Shown here in pieces: positions 44,793-54,234 of a stretch of DNA of 64,000 nucleotides; positions within the stretch are counted from its first letter, which is position 1; each line of letters starts with the position of its first letter. A program made the position numbers and the translations under genes. A model generated the notes under the pieces. That model ran no database searches. It had not been told where the DNA came from and saw nothing but the letters and a program-made list of their open reading frames with translations. Source of the stretch: Marinihelvus sp942491555 (GTDB lineage Bacteria > Pseudomonadota > Gammaproteobacteria > Xanthomonadales > SZUA-36); contig CALOBN010000002.1 of assembly GCA_942491555.1 (NCBI GenBank), forward strand, positions 248,001 to 312,000. The letters run 5' to 3'.

Positions 44793-45746
44793 ATGGCACA
44801 GCGCATCGCGCATGATCTTCAGATAGACCGGCATCACGCCGGCGCAAGGCTGGACCAGGTCGCCGGTGAGCTGCTGCCGGACTATTCCCGTGCGCGTCTG
44901 CAAAAGTGGATTCGCGAGGGCGCGCTGAGGATCGACGGCCGTCGTGTCAAACCGAGCCAGCGCCTCTCGGGGGGCGAACAGCTGGTGCTGAAGGCCGAGC
45001 TGGAGCTGGAAGGGGAAGTAACGGCCCAGGACCTTCCCCTGGATATCATTTATGAGGACGATGATCTGCTGGTGCTCGATAAGCCTGCCGGGCTGGTCGT
45101 GCATCCGGCCGCCGGGCATCCCGATGGCACCCTGCAGAATGCCTTGCTCTTTCATCGCCCGTCGCTGGAGACGCTGCCGCGCGCCGGCATTGTGCACCGT
45201 CTGGACAAGGACACCACCGGCGTCATGGTGGTCGCAGGCAGCCTGCGCGCGCACACCAGCCTGGTCAGCCAGTTGCAGGACCGCAGCATGAGTCGCGTTT
45301 ATGAGTGCATTGTGCAAGGTGAGGTTAAAGGACCGGGGACCATGGATGCGCCGATCGGGCGCCATCCGCGCGACCGCATTCGCATGGCCGTGGTCGATGA
45401 CGGCAAACCTGCCGTGAGTCACTATCGGGTGCTCGAGTCTTTTGAACAATACACCCACGTCGAGGTTTCGCTTGAGTCAGGGCGCACCCACCAGATTCGC
45501 GTGCATATGCAGCACCTGGGTTATCCGCTGGTGGCTGACCCTCTCTATGGCACGCGGCCAGGGCCCGTGCTCAAGCCTGATGCGCGCCTGCAGGATGCTT
45601 TTGCTGAACTGGGGCGCCAGGCATTGCATGCGCGAACACTCCGTTTAAAACATCCGGAAGGCAGTGGCCTGCGACGTTTTGACGCACCATTGCCGGCAGA
45701 CCTGCAAGCTGTCCTGGCAGTCTTGCGCGAGGAGGCCGCAGGGTGA
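44793..45746 (+). CDS. rluD: 23S rRNA pseudouridine synthase RluD
   Basis: The product is 317 aa. An N-terminal S4 RNA-binding domain (ARLDQVAGELLPDYSRARLQ) precedes the pseudouridine synthase domain with the catalytic Asp in GIVHRLDKDTTGVMVVAG and the conserved SGRTHQIRVHMQHLGYPLVAD. It modifies uridines 1911, 1915 and 1917 in helix 69 of 23S rRNA. Its TGA overlaps the pgeF GTG start; rluD-pgeF is a conserved pair. Confidence 0.95.
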   Translation: MAQRIAHDLQIDRHHAGARLDQVAGELLPDYSRARLQKWIREGALRIDGRRVKPSQRLSGGEQLVLKAELELEGEVTAQDLPLDIIYEDDDLLVLDKPAGLVVHPAAGHPDGTLQNALLFHRPSLETLPRAGIVHRLDKDTTGVMVVAGSLRAHTSLVSQLQDRSMSRVYECIVQGEVKGPGTMDAPIGRHPRDRIRMAVVDDGKPAVSHYRVLESFEQYTHVEVSLESGRTHQIRVHMQHLGYPLVADPLYGTRPGPVLKPDARLQDAFAELGRQALHARTLRLKHPEGSGLRRFDAPLPADLQAVLAVLREEAAG

Positions 45747-46540
45747 CTGATCCAAAACAACCTGGTCAGGGTGCCGATCAACTCCAGGCGGATGCGAAGC
45801 ACGCCAGCCGCCTGGAGCCGGATTGGCCGGCACCACGAGCCGTACGCGCCTTTGTCACAACCCGCGCTGGTGGCGTCAGCGAGGGCGGTTTCGCGAGCAT
45901 GAATCTCGGCGCAGCCACGGCTGATGATCCCGCACGGGTGGCGGAAAACCGCGCGCGCTTCGGTGCCTGGCTGCCCTCCGGGCCTGGTTGGTTACAACAG
46001 GTGCACGGTGCGCGCGTTCTGCGGCGCGAGGTCTTGTCGGAACAGGACAACGAGGCGGATGCTGCCTGGTGTGCTACCCCTGGCGTGGCTTGTACCATCC
46101 TGACCGCGGATTGTTTGCCGGTCCTGTTTTGTGACGCTGATGCGCAGGTCGTCGCCGCTGCGCATGCCGGCTGGCGCGGTCTGCTGGCCGGGGTACTGGA
46201 AAACACCGTAACGGCCATGCCGGTTGAGCCGCAAAGCCTGATGGCCTGGATTGGCCCGGGGATCGGCGTGGGTGCCTACGAGGTCGGGACGGCGTTTCGC
46301 GAACAGTTCCTGGCGCAACTGCCGTGGCTGAAAGAAGGCTTTGAAACCATGAATGGCAAGGTGCATGCTGATCTGGCGGTCATCGCGCGTGCCTTGCTGA
46401 CACGCGCCGGGGTGAAGTCCGTTCATGGCGGTAACTTGTGCACCTATACTGATTCGCAAAGATTTTATTCCCATCGCCGTAATCCAGACGGTGGACGCAT
46501 GGCCAGCACCATCTGGCTGCAGGGTAATACCGCCAACTAG
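45743..46540 (+). CDS. pgeF: PgeF/YfiH-type peptidoglycan editing factor (laccase-domain protein)
   Basis: The product is 265 aa from GTG 45743. The family motifs are present: TRAGGVSEGGFASMNLG, LQQVHGARV, ILTADCLPVLFCDAD, AAAHAGWRGLLAGVLENTV and CTYTDSQRFYSHRR, with the Cys and His ligands of the domain. Family members have been described as peptidoglycan editing factors (correcting mis-incorporated L-Ser in muropeptide precursors) and as purine nucleoside phosphorylases. It is translationally coupled to rluD. Confidence 0.92.
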   Translation: MTDPKQPGQGADQLQADAKHASRLEPDWPAPRAVRAFVTTRAGGVSEGGFASMNLGAATADDPARVAENRARFGAWLPSGPGWLQQVHGARVLRREVLSEQDNEADAAWCATPGVACTILTADCLPVLFCDADAQVVAAAHAGWRGLLAGVLENTVTAMPVEPQSLMAWIGPGIGVGAYEVGTAFREQFLAQLPWLKEGFETMNGKVHADLAVIARALLTRAGVKSVHGGNLCTYTDSQRFYSHRRNPDGGRMASTIWLQGNTAN

Positions 46541-46599
46541 GGCCGGCTACCGGTACTCGCTGGACCGGACAAGAACCGTACAGGCTCAGGAGATTATGC

Positions 46600-48108
46600 A
46601 TGTTTGAAGTTCCACCCCTGGTACTCCACGCCCTTGAGTGGATGGCCACCCTGTTCGTGTTTGTCATAGGCACAGGACTGCTGATCATTCTCGGCAGCTA
46701 TTTTTATGACAAGTACCGCAGCACCGATACGATCCGGCGGAACTATCCGGTGGTTGGCCGCTTCAGGGACTTTTTTACGCACCTGGGCGAGTTTTTCCGT
46801 CAGTACTTTTTTGCCATGGACAGGGAGGAGTTGCCGTTTAACCGCGCGCAGCGTAACTGGGCTGACAGGGCGGCCAAGGATGTAAACAACACGGGCGCTT
46901 TCGGCTCCACCAAGAATCTCTGGCCGGAAGGCACCGTGATGTTCGCCAACTGCATGTTTCCCCAGCTGGAAGAAGAGATTCATGACGTCACGCCGATTCT
47001 CTTCGGTCCCGGGGCCCGGCAACCCTACGAGACGACGTCCTACTTCAATATTTCTGCCATGAGCTATGGCTCCCTGTCACGTCCCGCCGTTCGGGCCCTG
47101 TCACGCGGCGCGAAAATGGCCGGCATCTGGCTCAACACGGGTGAGGGCGGCCTGGCGCCGTGGCACCTGGAAGGAGACTGCGATGTGGTTTTCCAGATCG
47201 GCACCGCCAAGTACGGCGTACGCGATGAGCATGGCCGGTTATCCGATAAACGTCTGCGGGAAATCGGTGAGGTGCCACAGGTCAAGATGATCGAGCTGAA
47301 ACTCTCCCAGGGAGCGAAGCCCGGCAAGGGCGGTATTTTGCCGGCGGCCAAGGTGACCCGGGAAATCGCGGAAATCCGCGGCATCCCCGAGGGCCAGGCA
47401 TCCATCAGCCCTAACCGGCATCCGGAGATCAGTTCCCTGGGTGATCTGCTCGACATGATCAACCATATTCGTGATGTGAGCGGTCTGCCCACGGGGTTCA
47501 AGGCAGTGATCGGCGCCTATGGCTGGATGGATGAGTTCTTCCGGCTTATTCATGAGCGCGGCCTGGAGTCAGCGCCGGACTTTATTACCGTCGATTCCGG
47601 TGATGGGGGCACCGGGGCTGCACCGCAGCCGTTGATGGATGAAATGGGCCTGCCCATTCGCGAGTCGCTACCCCTGCTGGTCGATAAAATTAATGAATAC
47701 GGCCTGCGCGGGCGCATCCGCGTGATCGCTTCCGGCAAACGGGTGACGCCCTCGGAAGTAGCCTGGGCGCTCTGCGCGGGTGCCGATGCGGTGAACTCGG
47801 CGCGCGGATTCATGTTTGCCCTGGGCTGCATCCAGGCCTTGAAATGTAATCGTAATACCTGTCCCACGGGCATCACCACGCATGACAAGCGCCTGCAGCG
47901 CGGCCTTGACCCGGCGGACAAAGCCGTGCGGGTGGCAAATTACGCGATGAATATGAAGAAAGAAGTCGCAACCATCTCGCACTCATGCGGTGTGCCTGAG
48001 CCGCGCCGCCTGAAGCGCTACCATGCGCGCGTGGTGACCGCGAACGGCTTATCGGTTGCCCTGAGCGAGTTGCATCCAACGGTGGAGACGCGCCCGGAAT
48101 TCTCCTGA
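46600..48108 (+). CDS. Membrane-anchored FMN-binding glutamate synthase-like (GltB-domain) protein
   Basis: The product is 502 aa. One N-terminal membrane segment (about 10-35) is followed by the glutamate-synthase alpha-subunit FMN domain: YFNISAMSYGSLSRPAVRAL, LNTGEGGLAPWHLEGDCD, GAKPGKGGILPAAKVTREIA, ITVDSGDGGTGAAPQPLMDE and the cysteine cluster CNRNTCPTGI typical of the 3Fe-4S site. It lacks the amidotransferase and GXGXG domains and has no small subunit nearby. Whether it makes glutamate is uncertain; it may be an FMN oxidoreductase with another substrate. It stands alone after pgeF and converges with parC. Confidence 0.85.
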   Translation: MFEVPPLVLHALEWMATLFVFVIGTGLLIILGSYFYDKYRSTDTIRRNYPVVGRFRDFFTHLGEFFRQYFFAMDREELPFNRAQRNWADRAAKDVNNTGAFGSTKNLWPEGTVMFANCMFPQLEEEIHDVTPILFGPGARQPYETTSYFNISAMSYGSLSRPAVRALSRGAKMAGIWLNTGEGGLAPWHLEGDCDVVFQIGTAKYGVRDEHGRLSDKRLREIGEVPQVKMIELKLSQGAKPGKGGILPAAKVTREIAEIRGIPEGQASISPNRHPEISSLGDLLDMINHIRDVSGLPTGFKAVIGAYGWMDEFFRLIHERGLESAPDFITVDSGDGGTGAAPQPLMDEMGLPIRESLPLLVDKINEYGLRGRIRVIASGKRVTPSEVAWALCAGADAVNSARGFMFALGCIQALKCNRNTCPTGITTHDKRLQRGLDPADKAVRVANYAMNMKKEVATISHSCGVPEPRRLKRYHARVVTANGLSVALSELHPTVETRPEFS

Positions 48109-48130
48109 ATTAGCGCCCGCCTGATTTAAC

Positions 48131-50383
48131 TCAGGAGGGTGCCAGTTCGATCAGTGATACGTGGCGAAAGCCCTGGGGCAATTTGCGGCCGCGCTTGGCC
48201 CGGTCCCCACGGTAGTGCTCCAGATCCTTGTCACCCATGCGCAAATAGCGTTTACCGGACCACACCAGGATTTCCTGTCCCGGCGCCTTGACTGCAATGC
48301 CGGTCATGGTTTCCTCACCGGCTTTCAGTCGCTTGGGGGGAATCTGGATCAGCTTGTTGCCCTTGCCCTTGGCCAGTTCCGGGAGCTCGCTGAGCGGAAA
48401 GACCAACAGATAGCCGTCCGAGGTGGCACAGATAATGGTGTCAGCCCCGGCAGACTCAATCACCGCCGGCATCACGGGTTCGGCACCGCCCTTAACGGTC
48501 AACATCGCCTTGCCGGCTTTCATACGGCTGTGCAGGTTTTCCAGCTCGGTGATGAAACCATAGCCAAAGCTGGATGCCAGCAGGACACGTTGATCACTGT
48601 TGCCGGCGAGGGCGTACAAAAAGCGCGCACCCTCGTTGAGGTTGAAGCGGCTGGTAAGTGGTTCACCCAGGCTGCGGGCTGACGGCAGTGTATGCGCGGG
48701 CAGGGCGTAGGCGCGGCCGTTTGAGTCAAGGAATACGGCCTGCTGATTACTCCGCCCGCGGGCTGCATGGCGGAATTCGTCGCCGGCCTTGAAGTTGAGG
48801 CTGGCCGGGTCGATGTCATGGCCCTTGGCGGCACGTACCCATCCGGACTGGGACAACACGATGGTGCAGGGTTCGGAGGCGACCAGGTCCTCTTCTTTGA
48901 GGGCCTGGGCGGCATCACGCACCACGATGCGTGAACGGCGCTCATCACCATATTGCCCGGCGTCCTCGAGCAGCTCATTCTTGATCAGCGTTTTCATGCG
49001 CGCCTTTGAGCCGAGAATTTTCTCCAGCCCTTTGCGCTCGTCTTCCAGCTTGTCCTGCTCGCCGCGGATCTTCATCTCTTCCAGCTTGGCGAGGTTGCGT
49101 AATTTCAGCTCGAGGATAGCCTCGGCTTGCGTCGCGGTAATCGAGAAGCTGTCCATGAGCACCGGCTTGGGCTCATCCTCGGTGCGAATGATGTGAATCA
49201 CTTCGTCAATGTTCAGGTAGGCAATTAACAGGCCTTCCAGAATGTGCAGCCGGTCGACCACCTGGTCGAGGCGGTGTTCCAGGCGCCGGGTCACCGTGAT
49301 TGTGCGGAACGACAGCCACTCTTTCAGCAGGCTGCGCAGGTTCAGCACCCGTGGCTTGCCATCCATGGTGATGATGTTGAGGTTGACGCGGTAGTTGCGC
49401 TCCAGATCGGTGGTGGCAAACAGGTGGTTCATGACCTGCTCGAGATCCACGCGGTTGGAACGCGGCACGATAATCAGGCGGGTTGGGTTCTCATGGTCCG
49501 ACTCATCGCGCAGATCCTCCACCATGGGCAGTTTCTTGGCGCGCATTTGCGCCGCGATCTGCTCCAGCACCTTGGCCGGGGATACCTGGTGGGGCAGGGC
49601 GGTCAGCACGATATCGCCGTCCTGCTTTTCCCACACGGCGCGCATTTTCACCGAGCCGTTGCCCGTCTCGTACAGCGACATCAGGTCTTCGGGCGGACTG
49701 ATGATTTCTGCATCGGTCGGAAAGTCAGGGCCCTTCACGTGTTCGCATAATTCCGCCACCGTGGCTTTGGGTTCATCCAGCAGGCGAATGCAGGCGCTGA
49801 CCACCTCGCGCAGATTGTGCGGGGGAATGTCCGTGGACATACCGACCGCGATGCCGGTGCTGCCGTTAAGCAGCACGTTGGGCACTCTTGAGGGCAACAG
49901 GACGGGTTCTTTCAGCGTGCCGTCAAAATTAGGCTGATAGTCCACCGTGCCCATGGCCAGTTCGCCGAGCAGCAACTTCGCATAAGGGGCAAGGCGTGAC
50001 TCGGTGTAACGCATGGCCGCAAAGCTTTTTGGATCGTCCGGCGAGCCGAAGTTGCCCTGGCCGTCGATCAGCGGATAGCGGTAGGAGAACGGTTGCGCCA
50101 TGAGCACCATGGCCTCGTAGCAGGCCGAGTCGCCATGCGGGTGAAATTTACCCAGCACATCACCGACGGTGCGGGCGGATTTTTTGTGTTTTGACGCGGC
50201 GGACAGTCCCAGCTCGCTCATCGCATAGACAATGCGTCGCTGCACCGGTTTCAGGCCATCACCAATATGCGGCAGGGCGCGGTCCAGCACCACGTACATC
50301 GAATAGTCGAGATAGGCCCGCTCGGCATAGTCTTTCAGCGGCACCTGTTCGTAATCTGAAAAGCTTCGGGTCAGTTCGTTCAT
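48131..50383 (-). CDS. parC: DNA topoisomerase IV subunit A
   Basis: The product is 750 aa. The breakage-reunion domain has LKPVQRRIVYAMSELG, the winged helix with the QRDR region (HPHGDSACYEAMVLMAQPF), and the active-site Tyr in AMRYTESRLAPYAKLLL. The length and the C-terminal beta-propeller blades fit ParC rather than GyrA. With ParE it decatenates daughter chromosomes. It starts 83 bp after parE. The QRDR positions read wild type (Ser in GDSA, Glu in YEAM). Confidence 0.96.
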   Translation of the reverse strand: MNELTRSFSDYEQVPLKDYAERAYLDYSMYVVLDRALPHIGDGLKPVQRRIVYAMSELGLSAASKHKKSARTVGDVLGKFHPHGDSACYEAMVLMAQPFSYRYPLIDGQGNFGSPDDPKSFAAMRYTESRLAPYAKLLLGELAMGTVDYQPNFDGTLKEPVLLPSRVPNVLLNGSTGIAVGMSTDIPPHNLREVVSACIRLLDEPKATVAELCEHVKGPDFPTDAEIISPPEDLMSLYETGNGSVKMRAVWEKQDGDIVLTALPHQVSPAKVLEQIAAQMRAKKLPMVEDLRDESDHENPTRLIIVPRSNRVDLEQVMNHLFATTDLERNYRVNLNIITMDGKPRVLNLRSLLKEWLSFRTITVTRRLEHRLDQVVDRLHILEGLLIAYLNIDEVIHIIRTEDEPKPVLMDSFSITATQAEAILELKLRNLAKLEEMKIRGEQDKLEDERKGLEKILGSKARMKTLIKNELLEDAGQYGDERRSRIVVRDAAQALKEEDLVASEPCTIVLSQSGWVRAAKGHDIDPASLNFKAGDEFRHAARGRSNQQAVFLDSNGRAYALPAHTLPSARSLGEPLTSRFNLNEGARFLYALAGNSDQRVLLASSFGYGFITELENLHSRMKAGKAMLTVKGGAEPVMPAVIESAGADTIICATSDGYLLVFPLSELPELAKGKGNKLIQIPPKRLKAGEETMTGIAVKAPGQEILVWSGKRYLRMGDKDLEHYRGDRAKRGRKLPQGFRHVSLIELAPS

Positions 50384-50466
50384 CGTGTCATTTTCTGGTG
50401 TTTTGTCATGTCATTTAATCAGGGGCCCTGAGCAGGTCGCTCATTGGTCCCACAGGTGGCGTGAAC

Positions 50467-52353
50467 TCAGATGGTGGCGAGGTCGCCCTTATCTTCAAGC
50501 CAGATTTTGCGGTCTGAAGCCCGTTTCTTGGACAACAGCATGTCCATCAGTTGCTGGGTGCCGCGCTCATCCTCGATGGTCAGCTGCACCAGCCGCCGCG
50601 TGTCCGGGTCGATGGTGGATTCGCGCAGCTGCAGGGGGTTCATCTCGCCAAGACCCTTAAAGCGCGTCTCGGAAATCTTGCCCTTCTTGTTTTCTGCGGC
50701 AATGCGCTCCATCACCCCGGCGCGTTCCTCTGCATCCAGGGCGTAAAAGGTTTCTTTGCCCACATCGATACGGTACAGCGGCGGCATGGCCACGAAGATA
50801 TGTCCGGTCTCCACCAGCGGCCTGAAATGCTGCAGAAACAGGGCAGTGAGCAGCGTGGCGATATGCAAACCATCAGAATCCGCATCGGCCAGGATGACCA
50901 CCTTGCCGTAGCGCAGGCCTCCTATATTTTCTGACCCCGGGTCTACTCCGATGGCCACGGAGATGTCGTGCACCTCCTGGTTGGACAGCACGGCATCAGA
51001 GTCGACCTCCCAGGTGTTCAGGATCTTGCCGCGCAGCGGCAGAATGGCCTGGTACTCACGGTTACGGGCCTGCTTGGCGGAGCCGCCAGCCGAATCACCT
51101 TCCACCAGGAACAACTCGGTTACCGAAAGGTCCTCGCTGGAGCAGTCGGCAAGTTTGCCGGGTAATGCCGGACCCGAGGTGATTTTCTTGCGCGCCACTT
51201 TTTTGCTTTTTTTCATGCGCGTTTGCGCATTTTCAATTGCCAGGCGGGCAATTTCCTGACCGTCGGTGACGTGTTCGTTCAGCCACAGGCTGAAGGCGTC
51301 CTTGGCGACTCCGGAAACAAACGAGGCCGCGGCACGACTGGAGAGCCGCTCCTTGGTCTGGCCGCTGAACTGCGGGTCACCCATGCGCACAGACAGGATG
51401 TAGCCAACCCGGTCCCAGACATCTTCCGGCGCCAGGCGGACGCCGCGCGGCAGCAGATTGTGTAACTCGCAGAACTCGCGCAGTGATTCGACCAGGCCGG
51501 TGCGCAGTCCGTTAACGTGTGTACCGCCCTGGGCGGTAGGGATCAGGTTGACATAACTTTCCTGGATCGGGACACCCTCCGGCACCCACGACAGGGCCCA
51601 GGCTACTTCGGAATCGGTGCCCCGCATGTCGCCGGTAAACGGCACCACGGGCAGGAGTTGCTGGCCGCCCATTTCCGTCAGCAGGTACTCGGCCAGACCA
51701 TCCTCGTATTGCCAGGTCTCCTTTTCGCCCGCTTTGGCGACGATCAGCGTGACCGACAGACCGGGGCACAGCACCGCCTTGGCGCGCAACAGGTGACGCA
51801 GGCGCTTGACTGAAATCTTGTCGCTGTCGAAGTACTTAGGGTCAGGCCAGAAGCGGACCCGGGTGCCCGTGTTGCGCCGGCCGACCTCTCCGACTTCTTT
51901 GAGCTCGCTGGTCTTGGCGCCGTCCTGGAAAGCGATGTGGTATTCCTTGCCGTCGCGCTTGACCCAGACCTCCAGGTCGGTGGAAAGGGCATTGACCACC
52001 GACACACCCACCCCGTGCAGTCCGCCGGAGTACTGGTAGTTGTCGTTGGAAAACTTACCGCCCGCATGCAAACGGGTCAGGATCAATTCAATGCCGGGGA
52101 TGCCATGCTCGGGATGAATATCCACGGGCATGCCGCGGCCATCGTCGGCAACTTCGACTGAACCATCTTCATGCAGCGTGACCGTGATCTGGTGGCTGTG
52201 GCCGGCAAGGGCTTCATCGACACTGTTGTCGATAACTTCCTGCGCCAGGTGGTTGGGCCGGGTCGTATCGGTGTACATGCCCGGGCGGCGTTGTACAGGT
52301 TCAAGGCCGGACAGGACTTCAATGTCCTGGGCCTGGTATCTGGCTGAACTCAT
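50467..52353 (-). CDS. parE: DNA topoisomerase IV subunit B
   Basis: The product is 628 aa, near the E. coli ParE length. The GHKL ATPase has VIDNSVDEALAGHSHQITV, DDGRGMPVDIHPEHG and YSGGLHGVGVSVVNAL. The Toprim domain has LFLVEGDSAGGSAKQARNRE and ILADADSDGLHIATLL. I chose ATG 52353 (MSSARYQAQDIEVLSGLEPV); the upstream open frame reaches into the pyrG promoter region and is not conserved. It diverges from pyrG. Confidence 0.96.
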   Translation of the reverse strand: MSSARYQAQDIEVLSGLEPVQRRPGMYTDTTRPNHLAQEVIDNSVDEALAGHSHQITVTLHEDGSVEVADDGRGMPVDIHPEHGIPGIELILTRLHAGGKFSNDNYQYSGGLHGVGVSVVNALSTDLEVWVKRDGKEYHIAFQDGAKTSELKEVGEVGRRNTGTRVRFWPDPKYFDSDKISVKRLRHLLRAKAVLCPGLSVTLIVAKAGEKETWQYEDGLAEYLLTEMGGQQLLPVVPFTGDMRGTDSEVAWALSWVPEGVPIQESYVNLIPTAQGGTHVNGLRTGLVESLREFCELHNLLPRGVRLAPEDVWDRVGYILSVRMGDPQFSGQTKERLSSRAAASFVSGVAKDAFSLWLNEHVTDGQEIARLAIENAQTRMKKSKKVARKKITSGPALPGKLADCSSEDLSVTELFLVEGDSAGGSAKQARNREYQAILPLRGKILNTWEVDSDAVLSNQEVHDISVAIGVDPGSENIGGLRYGKVVILADADSDGLHIATLLTALFLQHFRPLVETGHIFVAMPPLYRIDVGKETFYALDAEERAGVMERIAAENKKGKISETRFKGLGEMNPLQLRESTIDPDTRRLVQLTIEDERGTQQLMDMLLSKKRASDRKIWLEDKGDLATI

Positions 52354-52575
52354 CTCAGCGGAAATCTCCGTGGAGGGTGGACCGGATGCCGGTGCCGAAT
52401 TTGAACCCGATGATAGCGGAAAAACCGTCTCTGCCAAGCGGCATTTTGTCTCGCGGGCTGTCGGACAGGGTTGCATGTTTCTGGCCCGGCGACCGATATG
52501 GCAGGTCGCCTCGGGCCGCGGCGGTGAGTATAATCCTGTCCCGGGCTTCTTCCATTGTCACACTCGGGTTCTGGC

Positions 52576-54234
52576 ATGACATCTCTCGTATTCGTCACTG
52601 GTGGCGTTGTTTCATCCTTGGGTAAGGGCCTGTCATCGGCCTCGCTGGCCGCAATCCTCGAATCGCGTGGCCTTAACGTTACGTTGATGAAGCTCGATCC
52701 TTACATCAATGTCGACCCCGGAACCATGAGTCCGTTTCAGCATGGCGAGGTCTATGTTACCCAGGACGGGGCGGAAACCGACCTCGATCTGGGTCACTAT
52801 GAGCGTTTCGTTCGCACGCGCATGGGCCAGGTGAACAATGTCACCACGGGCCGGATTTATGCCGATGTCATCGCCAAGGAGCGCCGCGGCGATTACCTGG
52901 GCGGTACGGTACAGGTCATTCCGCATATTACCGACGAGATCAAGGCCGCGGTGCTGCGCTGCGCTGAGGGCTTTGATGTGGCCATGATTGAAATCGGTGG
53001 CACGGTAGGTGACATCGAGGCCAGTCCGTTTCTCGAGGCAATCCGCCAGCTGGGTGTCGAATATGGTGATCAGGCGCTGTTTATGCACCTCACACTGATC
53101 CCCTTTATCAAGGCGGCCAACGAGACCAAGACCAAGCCCACGCAGCATTCGGTAAAAGAGCTGCGCTCAATCGGTATCCAGGCCGACATCCTTTTGTGTC
53201 GTTGCGAAAATGAGATTACCGAAGAGGAGCGCAACAAGATTGCACTGTTTACAAACGTTCCCAAAAAAGCGGTCATCTCGGCACTTGATGCACGCCACGG
53301 CATTTATGAAATTCCCATGCTGCTGCACGATCAGGGCCTGGATGAGATCGTTGTAGAAAAGCTGGGCCTTAAAACCACGGGGCCGGCGCAGCTTGACGAC
53401 TGGCGTGAAGTGGTTGATCGCATGGAAAACACCCGCTTTGAGGTGACCGTGGCCATGGTCGGCAAGTATGTGAACCATGCGGATGCCTACAAGTCATTGA
53501 CCGAGGCCCTGCATCACGGTGGACTGAGACACCGCATCAAGGTCAATATCAAGGCGGTCGATTCAGAAGATCTGGACGGTGACGCTCTGCGCGAGGCGCT
53601 GGCGGACGTCGATGCCATCCTGGTTCCCGGGGGGTTTGGCGAGCGTGGTTTTGAAGGCAAGGTCCAGACCATTCGCTATGCCCGGGAAAACCGCATTCCT
53701 TACCTTGGTATCTGCTTTGGCATGCAGGCCGCGGTCGTCGAGTTCGCGCGCAATGTGTGCGGCCTGCCTAAAGCCAACAGCACGGAAATTGACATCGATA
53801 CACCCGATCCGGTGATCGGCCTGATTACCGAGTGGCTGGATCGCAGCGGGAAAGTAGAAACGCGCTCAGAGGAGTCAGACATGGGCGGCACCATGCGTCT
53901 CGGCGGGCAACGATGCCGGCTGGGCGAGGACACCCTGGTGCGTCGACTGTACGGCGAAGACATCATTACCGAGCGACACCGGCATCGTTACGAGTTCAAC
54001 AATAACTATCGGGACATCCTGCGTCAGAACGGGATGGTGCTGTCCGGATTGTCCATGGATGAAACGCTGGTGGAAATTGTTGAGCTGCCCGATCATCCCT
54101 GGTTCATCGGCTGCCAGTTCCACCCCGAATTTACCTCGACACCACGTGACGGCCATCCTCTGTTTACCGGCTTTGTCGAGGCGGCCCTGGCCCATCAACA
54201 AGGTGAAGTTCCTGCCGGCGTGGCCTCGCTGTGA
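52576..54234 (+). CDS. pyrG: CTP synthase
   Basis: The product is 552 aa, starting MTSLVFVTGGVVSSLGKGLSS-like. The synthase domain has KLDPYINVDPGTMSPFQHGE and GGTVGDIEASPFLEAIRQL. The class I glutaminase domain has the catalytic Cys in LGICFGMQAAVVEFARN and the His/Glu in CQFHPEFTSTP. It aminates UTP to CTP. ATG 52576 matches the family start; the upstream ATG at 52555 is less likely. It overlaps kdsA (GTG at the stop), a conserved pair. Confidence 0.97.
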   Translation: MTSLVFVTGGVVSSLGKGLSSASLAAILESRGLNVTLMKLDPYINVDPGTMSPFQHGEVYVTQDGAETDLDLGHYERFVRTRMGQVNNVTTGRIYADVIAKERRGDYLGGTVQVIPHITDEIKAAVLRCAEGFDVAMIEIGGTVGDIEASPFLEAIRQLGVEYGDQALFMHLTLIPFIKAANETKTKPTQHSVKELRSIGIQADILLCRCENEITEEERNKIALFTNVPKKAVISALDARHGIYEIPMLLHDQGLDEIVVEKLGLKTTGPAQLDDWREVVDRMENTRFEVTVAMVGKYVNHADAYKSLTEALHHGGLRHRIKVNIKAVDSEDLDGDALREALADVDAILVPGGFGERGFEGKVQTIRYARENRIPYLGICFGMQAAVVEFARNVCGLPKANSTEIDIDTPDPVIGLITEWLDRSGKVETRSEESDMGGTMRLGGQRCRLGEDTLVRRLYGEDIITERHRHRYEFNNNYRDILRQNGMVLSGLSMDETLVEIVELPDHPWFIGCQFHPEFTSTPRDGHPLFTGFVEAALAHQQGEVPAGVASL

